64,000 bases of DNA, from the NCBI GenBank assembly GCA_035610365.1, contig CM069433.1, positions 194,728,221-194,792,220 on the forward strand, given 5' to 3'. Below the pieces are notes generated by a model. It had not been told where the DNA came from and ran no database searches. It saw only the letters and a list, made by a program, of their open reading frames with translations. Made by a program: the position numbers and the translations under genes. Shown here in pieces: positions 48,601 through 61,000 of the stretch. Each line of letters starts with the position of its first letter. Position 1 is the stretch's first letter. The DNA is from Aquatica leii (lineage: Eukaryota > Arthropoda > Insecta > Coleoptera > Lampyridae).

Positions 48601-51600
48601 AAGACGTCGATTTTTGGGGTTTAAACACAGAAAATTAAGAATATTTTAATAGTAATCGTTGTAAAAGGCCTAAAACTAATTAAAAATAATAAAACTTTTT
48701 TTGGCAAAAAGCGTTAAGCCTTGTTAATCAAAAATTTCGATTTGCCAAAAACTAAAAAATATTTTTAATTGTAATTATTTAAATATACCCGATGGTCAAT
48801 TACGAACATTATTAAAAAGAAAAACAATTAAAAACAAACAGGAAGCTTGTAAATTTAAATTAAAGTTTAAGGTAGGCAACTTACAATGCACTACACGTCA
48901 CGAAGACATCTTCTTTACTTCATGTTCTCCTGATACAAAATCGCAAGTTTTCGAAATTTTTCGTGTTAGGTTAGCGTTTTAGGAGAAACTTTAAGACGTC
49001 GATTTTTCGATTTAAATACAAAAAAATATGAATGTTTTGTTACTATCGTCTGTAAAAGGCCTAAAACTAATTGAAAATGATAAAACTTTATTTGGCAAAA
49101 AGCGTTAAGCCTTGTTAATCAAAAATTTCGATTTGCCTAAAACTAAAAAATATTTTTAATTGTAATTATTTAAATATACCCGATGGTCAATTACGAACAT
49201 TATTAAAAAGAAAAACAATTAAAAAACAAACAGGAAGCTTGTAAATTTAAATTAAAGTTTAAGGTAGGCAACTTACAATGCACTACACGTCACGAAGACA
49301 TCTTCTTTACTTCATGTTCTCCTGATACAAAATCGCAAGTTTTCGAAATTTTTCGTGTTAGGTTAGCGTTTTAGGAGAAACTTTAAGACGTCGATTTTGG
49401 GGTTTAAACACAGAAAATTAAGAATATTTTAATAGTAATCGTTGTAAAAGGCCTAAAACTAATTAAAAATAATAAAACTTTTTGGCAAAAAGCGTTAAGC
49501 CTTGTTAATCAAAAATTTCGATTTGCCAAAAAACTAAAAAATATTTTTAATTGTAATTATTTAAATATACCCGATGGTCAATTACGAACATTATTAAAAA
49601 GAAAAAACAATTAAAAACAAACAGGAACCTTGTAAATTTAAATTAAAGTTTAAGGTAGGCAACTTACAATGCACTACACGTCACGAAGACATCTTCTTTA
49701 CTTCATGTTCTCCTGATACAAAATCGCAAGTTTTCGAAATTTTTCGTGTTAGGTTAGCGTTTTAGGAGAAACTTTAAGACGTCGATTTTGGGGTTTAAAC
49801 ACAGAAAATTAAGAATATTTTAATAGTAATCGTCTGTAAAAGGCCTAAAACTAATTAAAAATAATAAAACTTTTTTGGCAAAAAGCGTTAAGCCTTGTTA
49901 ATCAAAAATTTCGATTTGCCAAAAACTAAAAAAATATTTTTAATTGTAATTATTTAAATATACCCGATGGTCAATTACGAACATTATTAAAAAGAAAAAC
50001 AATTAAAAACAAACAGGAAGCTTGTAAATTTAAATTAAAGTTTAAGGTAGGCAACTTACAATGCACTACACGTCACGAAGACATCTTCTTTACTTCATGT
50101 TCTCCTGATACAAAATCGCAAGTTTTCGAAATTTTTCGTGTTAGGTTAGCGTTTTAGGAGAAACTTTAAGACGTCGATTTTTGGGGTTTAAACACAGAAA
50201 ATTAAGAATATTTTAATAGTAATCGTTGTAAAAGGCCTAAAACTAATTAAAAATAATAAAACTTTTTTTGGCAAAAAGCGTTAAGCCTTGTTAATCAAAA
50301 ATTTCGATTTGCCAAAAAACTAAAAAAATATTTTTAATTGTAATTTTTTAACTCTACGCGTTGGTCAATTACGAACATTATTAAAAAGAAAACACAATTA
50401 AAAAACAAACAGGAAGCTTGTAAATTTAAATTAAAGTTTAAGGTAGGCAACTTACAATGCACTACACGTCACGAAGACATCTTCTTTACTTCATGTTCTC
50501 CTGATACAAAATCGCAAGTTTTCGAAATTTTTCGTGTTAGGTTAGCGTTTTAGGAGAAACTTTAAGACGTCGATTTTTGGGGTTTAAACACAGAAAATTA
50601 AGAATATTTTAATAGTAATCGTTGTAAAAGGCCTAAAACTAATTAAAAATAATAAAACTTTTTTGGCAAAAAGCGTTAAGCCTTGTTAATCAAAAATTTC
50701 GATTTGCCAAAAAACTAAAAAAATATTTTTAATTGTAATTATTTAAATATACCCGATGGTCAATTACGAACATTATTAAAAAGAAAAAACAATTAAAAAA
50801 CAAACAGGAAGCTTGTAAATTTAAATTAAAGTTTAAGGTAGGCAACTTACAATGCACTACACGTCACGAAGACATCTTCTTTACTTCATGTTCTCCTGAT
50901 ACAAAATCGCAAGTTTTCGAAATTTTTCGTGTTAGGTTAGCGTTTTAGGAGAAACTTTAAGACGTCGATTTTTCGATTTAAATACAAAAAAATATGAATG
51001 TTTTGTTACTATCGTCTGTAAAAGGCCTAAAACTAATTGAAAATGATAAAACTTTATTTGGCAAAAGCGTTAAGCCTTGTTAATCAAAAATTTCGATTTG
51101 CCAAAAAACTAAAAAAATATTTTTAATTGTAATTATTTAAATATACCCGATGGTCAATTACGAACATTATTAAAAAGAAAAAACAATTAAAAAACAAACA
51201 GGAAGCTTGTAAATTTAAATTAAAGTTTAAGGTAGGCAACTTACAATGCACTAGACGTCACGAAGACATCTTCTTTACTTCATGTTCTCCTGATACAAAA
51301 TCGCAAGTTTTCGAAATTTTTCGTGTTAGGTTAGCGTTTTAGGAGAAACTTTAAGACGTCGATTTTTCGATTTAAATACAAAAAAATATGAATGTTTTGT
51401 TACTATCGTCTGTAAAAGGCCTAAAACTAATTGAAAATGATAAAACTTTATTTGGCAAAAAGCGTTAAGCCTTGTTAATCAAAAATTTCGATTTGCCAAA
51501 AACTAAAAAATATTTTTAATTGTAATTATTTAAATATACCCGATGGTCAATTACGAACATTATTAAAAAGAAAAACAATTAAAAAACAAACAGGAAGCTT

Positions 51601-54600
51601 GTAAATTTAAATTAAAGTTTAAGGTAGGCAACTTACAATGCACTACACGTCACGAAGACATCTTCTTTACTTCATGTTCTCCTGATACAAAATCGCAAGT
51701 TTTCGAAATTTTTCGTGTTAGGTTAGCGTTTTAGGAGAAACTTTAAGACGTCGATTTTTCGATTTAAATACAAAAAAATATGAATGTTTTGTTACTAATC
51801 GTCTGTAAAAGGCCTAAAACTAATTGAAAATGATAAAACTTTATTTGGCAAAAAGCGTTAAGCCTTGTTAATCAAAAATTTCGATTTGCCAAAAACTAAA
51901 AAATATTTTTAATTGTAATTATTTAAATATACCCGATGGTCAATTACGAACATTATTAAAAAGAAAAAACAATTAAAAAACAAACAGGAAGCTTGTAAAT
52001 TTAAATTAAAGTTTAAGGTAGGCAACTTACAATGCACTACACGTCACGAAGACATCTTCTTTACTTCATGTTCTCCTGATACAAAATCGCAAGTTTTCGA
52101 AATTTTTCGTGTTAGGTTAGCGTTTTAGGAGAAACTTTAAGACGTGCGTTTTTCGATTTAAATACAAAAAAATATGAATGTTTTGTTACTATCGTCTGTA
52201 AAAGGCCTAAAACTAATTGAAAATGATAAAACTTTATTTGGCAAAAAGCGTTAAGCCTTGTTAATCAAAAATTTCGATTTGCCAAAAAACTAAAAAAATA
52301 TTTTTAATTGTAATTATTTAAATATACCCGATGGTCAATTACGAACATTATTAAAAAGAAAAAACAATTAAAAAACAAACAGGAAGCTTGTAAATTTAAA
52401 TTAAAGTTTAAGGTAGGCAACTTACAATGCACTACACGTCACGAAGACATCTTCTTTACTTCATGTTCTCCTGATACAAAATCGCAAGTTTTCGAAATTT
52501 TTCGTGTTAGGTTAGCGTTTTAGGAGAAACTTTAAGACGTCGATTTTTCGATTTAAATACAAAAAAATATGAATGTTTTGTTACTAATCGTCTGTAAAAG
52601 GCCTAAAACTAATTGAAAATGATAAAACTTTATTTGGCAAAAAGCGTTAAGCCTTGTTAATCAAAAATTTCGATTTGCCAAAAACTAAAAAATATTTTTA
52701 ATTGTAATTATTTAAATATACCCGATGGTCAATTACGAACATTATTAAAAAGAAAAAACAATTAAAAACAAACAGGAAGCTTGTAAATTTAAATTAAAGT
52801 TTAAGGTAGGCAACTTACAATGCACTAGACGTCACGAAGACATCTTCTTTACTTCATGTTCTCCTGATACAAAATCGCAAGTTTTCGAAATTTTTCGTGT
52901 TAGGTTAGCGTTTTAGGAGAAACTTTAAGACGTCGATTTTTCGATTTAAATACAAAAAATATGAATGTTTTGTTACTAATCGTCTGTAAAAGGCCTAAAA
53001 CTAATTGAAAATGATAAAACTTTATTTGGCAAAAAGCGTTAAGCCTTGTTAATCAAAAATTTCGATTTGCCAAAAACTAAAAAATATTTTTAATTGTAAT
53101 TATTTAAATATACCCGATGGTCAATTACGAACATTATTAAAAAGAAAAAACAATTAAAAACAAACAGGAAGCTTGTAAATTTAAATTAAAGTTTAAGGTA
53201 GGCAACTTACAATGCACTACACGTCACGAAGACATCTTCTTTACTTCATGTTCTCCTGATACAAAATCGCAAGTTTTCGAAATTTTTCGTGTTAGGTTAG
53301 CGTTTTAGGAGAAACTTTAAGACGTCGATTTTTGGGGTTTAAACACAGAAAATTAAGAATATTTTAATAGTAATCGTCTGTAAAAGGCCTAAAACTAATT
53401 AAAAATAATAAAACTTTTTTGGCAAAAAGCGTTAAGCCTTGTTAATCAAAAATTTCGATTTGCCAAAAAACTAAAAAATATTTTTAATTGTAATTATTTA
53501 AATATACCCGATGGTCAATTACGAACATTATTAAAAAGAAAAACAATTAAAAACAAACAGGAAGCTTGTAAATTTAAATTAAAGTTTAAGGTAGGCAACT
53601 TACAATGCACTACACGTCACGAAGACATCTTCTTTACTTCATGTTCTCCTGATACAAAATCGCAAGTTTTCGAAATTTTTCGTGTTAGGTTAGCGTTTTA
53701 GGAGAAACTTTAAGACGTCGATTTTGGGGTTTAAACACAGAAAATTAAGAATATTTTAATAGTAATCGTCTGTAAAAGGCCTAAAACTAATTAAAAATAA
53801 TAAAACTTTTTGGCAAAAAGCGTTAAGCCTTGTTAATCAAAAATTTCGATTTGCCAAAAAACTAAAAAATATTTTTAATTGTAATTATTTAAATATACCC
53901 GATGGTCAATTACGAACATTATTAAAAAGAAAAACAATTAAAAACAAACAGGAAGCTTGTAAATTTAAATTAAAGTTTAAGGTAGGCAACTTACAATGCA
54001 CTACACGTCACGAAGACATCTTCTTTACTTCATGTTCTCCTGATACAAAATCGCAAGTTTTCGAAATTTTTCGTGTTAGGTTAGCGTTTTAGGAGAAACT
54101 TTAAGACGTCGATTTTTGGGGTTTAAACACAGAAAATTAAGAATATTTTAATAGTAATCGTTGTAAAAGGCCTAAAACTAATTAAAAATAATAAAACTTT
54201 TTTTGGCAAAAGCGTTAAGCCTTGTTAATCAAAAATTTCGATTTGCCAAAAAACTAAAAAAATATTTTTAATTGTAATTATTTAAATATACCCGATGGTC
54301 AATTACGAACATTATTAAAAAGAAATAACAATTAAAAAACAAACAGGAAGCTTGTAAATTTAAATTAAAGTTTAAGGTAGGCAACTTACAATGCACTACA
54401 CGTCACGAAGACATCTTCTTTACTTCATGTTCTCCTGATACAAAATCGCAAGTTTTCGAAATTTTTCGTGTTAGGTTAGCGTTTTAGGAGAAACTTTAAG
54501 ACGTCGATTTTTGGGTTTAAACACAGAAAATTAAGAATATTTTAATAGTAATCGTTGTAAAAGGCCTAAAACTAATTAAAAATAATAAAACTTTTTTTGG

Positions 54601-57600
54601 CAAAAAGCGTTAAGCCTTGTTAATCAAAAATTTCGATTTGCCAAAAAACTAAAAAAATATTTTTAATTGTAATTATTTAAATATACCCGATGGTCAATTA
54701 CGAACATTATTAAAAAGAAAAAACAATTAAAAAACAAACAGGAAGCTTGTAAATTTAAATTAAAGTTTAAGGTAGGCAACTTACAATGCACTAGACGTCA
54801 CGAAGACATCTTCTTTACTTCATGTTCTCCTGATACAAAATCGCAAGTTTTCGAAATTTTTCGTGTTAGGTTAGCGTTTTAGGAGAAACTTTAAGACGTC
54901 GATTTTTCGATTTAAATACAAAAAAATATGAATGTTTTGTTACTATCGTCTGTAAAAGGCCTAAAACTAATTGAAAATGATAAAACTTTATTTGGCAAAA
55001 AGCGTTAAGCCTTGTTAATCAAAAATTTCGATTTGCCAAAAAACTAAAAAAATATTTTTAATTGTAATTATTTAAATATACCCGATGGTCAATTACGAAC
55101 ATTATTAAAAAGAAAAAACAATTAAAAAACAAACAGGAAGCTTGTAAATTTAAATTAAAGTTTAAGGTAGGCAACTTACAATGCACTACACGTCACGAAG
55201 ACATCTTCTTTACTTCATGTTCTCCTGATACAAAATCGCAAGTTTTCGAAATTTTTCGTGTTAGGTTAGCGTTTTAGGAGAAACTTTAAGACGTCGATTT
55301 TTGGGGTTTAAACACAGAAAATTAAGAATATTTTAATAGTAATCGTTGTAAAAGGCCTAAAACTAATTAAAAATAATAAAACTTTTTTTGGCAAAAAGCG
55401 TTAAGCCTTGTTAATCAAAAATTTCGATTTGCCAAAAAACTAAAAAAATATTTTTAATTGTAATTATTTAAATATACCCGATGGTCAATTACGAACATTA
55501 TTAAAAAGAAAAAACAATTAAAAAACAAACAGGAAGCTTGTAAATTTAAATTAAAGTTTAAGGTAGGCAACTTACAATGCACTAGACGTCACGAAGACAT
55601 CTTCTTTACTTCATGTTCTCCTGATACAAAATCGCAAGTTTTCGAAATTTTTCGTGTTAGGTTAGCGTTTTAGGAGAAACTTTAAGACGTCGATTTTTCG
55701 ATTTAAATACAAAAAAATATGAATGTTTTGTTACTATCGTCTGTAAAAGGCCTAAAACTAATTGAAAATGATAAAACTTTATTTGGCAAAAAGCGTTAAG
55801 CCTTGTTAATCAAAAATTTCGATTTGCCAAAAAACTAAAAAAATATTTTTAATTGTAATTATTTAAATATACCCGATGGTCAATTACGAACATTATTAAA
55901 AAGAAAAAACAATTAAAAAACAAACAGGAAGCTTGTAAATTTAAATTAAAGTTTAAGGTAGGCAACTTACAATGCACTAGACGTCACGAAGACATCTTCT
56001 TTACTTCATGTTCTCCTGATACAAAATCGCAAGTTTTCGAAATTTTTCGTGTTAGGTTAGCGTTTTAGGAGAAACTTTAAGACGTCGATTTTTCGATTTA
56101 AATACAAAAAAATATGAATGTTTTGTTACTATCGTCTGTAAAAGGCCTAAAACTAATTGAAAATGATAAAACTTTATTTGGCAAAAAGCGTTAAGCCTTG
56201 TTAATCAAAAATTTCGATTTGCCAAAAACTAAAAAAATATTTTTAATTGTAATTATTTAAATATACCCGATGGTCAATTACAAACATTATTAAAAAGAAA
56301 AAACAATTAAAAACAAACAGGAAGCTTGTAAATTTAAATTAAAGTTTAAGGTAGGCAACTTACAATGCACTACACGTCACGAAGACATCTTCTTTACTTC
56401 ATGTTCTCCTGATACAAAATCGCAAGTTTTAGAAATTATTCGTGTTAGGTTAGCGTTTTAGGAGAAACTTTAAGACGTCGATTTTGGGGTTTAAACACAG
56501 AAAATTAAGAATATTTTAATAGTAATCGTTGTAAAAGGCCTAAAACTAATTAAAAATAATAAAACTTTTTTTGGCAAAAAGCGTTAAGCCTTGTTAATCA
56601 AAAATTTCGATTTGCCAAAAACTAAAAAATATTTTTAATTGTAATTATTTAAATATACCCGATGGTCAATTACGAACATTATTAAAAAGAAAAAACAATT
56701 AAAAAACAAACAGGAAGCTTGTAAATTTAAATTAAAGTTTAAGGTAGGCAACTTACAATGCACTAGACGTCACGAAGACATCTTCTTTACTTCATGTTCT
56801 CCTGATACAAAATCGCAAGTTTTCGAAATTTTTCGTGTTAGGTTAGCGTTTTAGGAGAAACTTTAAGACGTCGATTTTTGGGCTTTAAACACAGAAAATT
56901 AAGAATATTTTAATAGTAATCGTTGTAAAAGGCCTAAAACTAATTAAAAATAATAAAACTTTTTTTGGCAAAAAGCGTTAAGCCTTGTTAATCAAAAATT
57001 TCGATTTGCCAAAAAACTACAAAAATATTTTTAATTGTAATTATTTAAATATACCCGATGGTCAATTACGAACATTATTAAAAAGAAAAAACAATTAAAA
57101 ACAAACAGGAAGCTTGTAAATTTAAATTAAAGTTTAAGGTAGGCAACTTACAATGCACTAGACGTCACGAAGACATCTTCTTTACTTCATGTTCTCCTGA
57201 TACAAAATCGCAAGTTTTCGAAATTTTTCGTGTTAGGTTAGCGTTTTAGGAGAAACTTTAAGACGTCGATTTTTCGATTTAAATACAAAAAAATATGAAT
57301 GTTTTGTTACTATCGTCTGTAAAAGGCCTAAAACTAATTGAAAATGATAAAACTTTATTTGGCAAAAAGCGTTAAGCCTTGTTAATCAAAAATTTCGATT
57401 TGCCAAAAACTAAAAAATATTTTTAATTGTAATTATTTAAATATACCCGATGGTCAATTACGAACATTATTAAAAAGAAAAAACAATTAAAAACAAACAG
57501 GAAGCTTGTAAATTTAAATTAAAGTTTAAGGTAGGCAACTTACAATGCACTACACGTCACGAAGACATCTTCTTTACTTCATGTTCTCCTGATACAAAAT

Positions 57601-58044
57601 CGCAAGTTTTCGAAATTTTTCGTGTTAGGTTAGCGTTTTAGGAGAAACTTTAAGACGTCGATTTTTGGGGTTTAAACACAGAAAATTAAGAATATTTTAA
57701 TAGTAATCGTCTGTAAAAGGCCTAAAACTAATTAAAAATAATAAAACTTTTTTGGCAAAAGCGTTAAGCCTTGTTAATCAAAAATTTCGATTTGCCAAAA
57801 AACTAAAAATATTTTTAATTGTAATTATTTAAATATACCCGATGGTCAATTACGAACATTATTAAAAAGAAAAACAATTAAAAACAAACAGGAAGCTTGT
57901 AAATTTAAATTAAAGTTTAAGGTAGGCAACTTACAATGCACTAGACGTCACGAAGACATCTTCTTTACTTCATGTTCTCCTGATACAAAATCGCAAGTTT
58001 TCGAAATTTTTCGTGTTAGGTTAGCGTTTTAGGAGAAACTTTAA
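33634..58044 (+). repeat. Distal satellite, mixed gggg-type and atgaatg-type monomers
   Basis: About 62 monomers. The taataagcc type nearly disappears after about 37.9 kb. A new type with aaatatgaatg, tactatcgtctg and actttatttggc first appears at 35213 and alternates with the ggggtttaaacacag type. The cactagacg variant first appears near 40234 and becomes steadily more frequent. No long higher-order period was established here by eye, though short local duplications are evident. Confidence 0.85.
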
Positions 58045-61000
58045 GACGTCGATTTTTCGATTTAAATACAAAAAAATATGAATGTTTTGTTACTAATCGT
58101 CTGTAAAAGGCCTAAAACTAATTGAAAATGATAAAACTTTATTTGGCAAAAAGCGTTAAGCCTTGTTAATCAAAAATTTCGATTTGCCAAAAACTAAAAA
58201 ATATTTTTAATTGTAATTATTTAAATATACCCGATGGTCAATTACGAACATTATTAAAAAGAAAAACAATTAAAAAACAAACAGGAAGCTTGTAAATTTA
58301 AATTAAAGTTTAAGGTAGGCAACTTACAATGCACTAGACGTCACGAAGACATCTTCTTTACTTCATGTTCTCCTGATACAAAATCGCAAGTTTTCGAAAT
58401 TTTTCGTGTTAGGTTAGCGTTTTAGGAGAAACTTTAAGACGTCGATTTTTCGATTTAAATACAAAAAAATATGAATGTTTTGTTACTATCGTCTGTAAAA
58501 GGCCTAAAACTAATTGAAAATGATAAAACTTTATTTGGCAAAAAGCGTTAAGCCTTGTTAATCAAAAATTTCGATTTGCCAAAAAACTAAAAAAATATTT
58601 TTAATTGTAATTATTTAAATATACCCGATGGTCAATTACGAACATTATTAAAAAGAAAAAACAATTAAAAACAAACAGGAAGCTTGTAAATTTAAATTAA
58701 AGTTTAAGGTAGGCAACTTACAATGCACTAGACGTCACGAAGACATCTTCTTTACTTCATGTTCTCCTGATACAAAATCGCAAGTTTTCGAAATTTTTCG
58801 TGTTAGGTTAGCGTTTTAGGAGAAACTTTAAGACGTCGATTTTTCGATTTAAATACAAAAAAATATGAATGTTTTGTTACTAACGTCTGTAAAAGGCCTA
58901 AAACTAATTGAAAATGATAAAACTTTATTTGGCAAAAAGCGTTAAGCCTTGTTAATCAAAAATTTCGATTTGCCAAAAAACTAAAAAAATATTTTTAATT
59001 GTAATTATTTAAATATACCCGATGGTCAATTACGAACATTATTAAAAAGAAAAAACAATTAAAAAACAAACAGGAAGCTTGTAAATTTAAATTAAAGTTT
59101 AAGGTAGGCAACTTACAATGCACTAGACGTCACGAAGACATCTTCTTTACTTCATGTTCTCCTGATACAAAATCGCAAGTTTTCGAAATTTTTCGTGTTA
59201 GGTTAGCGTTTTAGGAGAAACTTTAAGACGTCGATTTTTCGATTTAAATACAAAAAAATATGAATGTTTTGTTACTATCGTCTGTAAAAGGCCTAAAACT
59301 AATTGAAAATGATAAAACTTTATTTGGCAAAAAGCGTTAAGCCTTGTTAATCAAAAATTTCGATTTGCCAAAAAACTAAAAAAATATTTTTAATTGTAAT
59401 TATTTAAATATACCCGATGGTCAATTACGAACATTATTAAAAAGAAAAACAATTAAAAACAAACAGGAAGCTTGTAAATTTAAATTAAAGTTTAAGGTAG
59501 GCAACTTACAATGCACTAGACGTCACGAAGACATCTTCTTTACTTCATGTTCTCCTGATACAAAATCGCAAGTTTTCGAAATTTTTCGTGTTAGGTTAGC
59601 GTTTTAGGAGAAACTTTAAGACGTCGATTTTTCGATTTAAATACAAAAAATATGAATGTTTTGTTACTATCGTCTGTAAAAGGCCTAAAACTAATTGAAA
59701 ATGATAAAACTTTATTTGGCAAAAAGCGTTAAGCCTTGTTAATCAAAAATTTCGATTTGCCAAAAAACTAAAAATATTTTTAATTGTAATTATTTAAATA
59801 TACCCGATGGTCAATTACGAACATTATTAAAAAGAAAAAACAATTAAAAAACAAACAGGAAGCTTGTAAATTTAAATTAAAGTTTAAGGTAGGCAACTTA
59901 CAATGCACTAGACGTCACGAAGACATCTTCTTTACTTCATGTTCTCCTGATACAAAATCGCAAGTTTTCGAAATTTTTCGTGTTAGGTTAGCGTTTTAGG
60001 AGAAACTTTAAGACGTCGATTTTCGATTTAAATACAAAAAAATATGAATGTTTTGTTACTATCGTCTGTAAAAGGCCTAAAACTAATTGAAAATGATAAA
60101 ACTTTATTTGGCAAAAAGCGTTAAGCCTTGTTAATCAAAAATTTCGATTTGCCAAAAAACTAAAAAAATATTTTTAATTGTAATTATTTAAATATACCCG
60201 ATGGTCAATTACGAACATTATTAAAAGAAAAAACAATTAAAAAACAAACAGGAAGCTTGTAAATTTAAATTAAAGTTTAAGGTAGGCAACTTACAATGCA
60301 CTAGACGTCACGAAGACATCTTCTTTACTTCATGTTCTCCTGATACAAAATCGCAAGTTTTCGAAATTTTTCGTGTTAGGTTAGCGTTTTAGGAGAAACT
60401 TTAAGACGTCGATTTTCGATTTAAATACAAAAAATATGAATGTTTTGTTACTAATCGTCTGTAACAGGCCTAAAACTAATTGAAAATGATAAAACTTTAT
60501 TTGGCAAAAAGCGTTAAGCCTTGTTAATCAAAAATTTCGATTTGCCAAAAAACTAAAAAAATATTTTTAATTGTAATTATTTAAATATACCCGATGGTCA
60601 ATTACGAACATTATTAAAAAGAAAAAACAATTAAAAACAAACAGGAAGCTTGTAAATTTAAATTAAAGTTTAAGGTAGGCAACTTACAATGCACTAGACG
60701 TCACGAAGACATCTTCTTTACTTCATGTTCTCCTGATACAAAATCGCAAGTTTTCGAAATTTTTCGTGTTAGGTTAGCGTTTTAGGAGAAACTTTAAGAC
60801 GTCGATTTTTCGATTTAAATACAAAAAAATATGAATGTTTTGTTACTATCGTCTGTAAAAGGCCTAAAACTAATTGAAAATGATAAAACTTTATTTGGCA
60901 AAAAGCGTTAAGCCTTGTTAATCAAAAATTTCGATTTGCCAAAAAACTAAAAATATATTTTTAATTGTAATTATTTAAATATACCCGATGGTCAATTACG

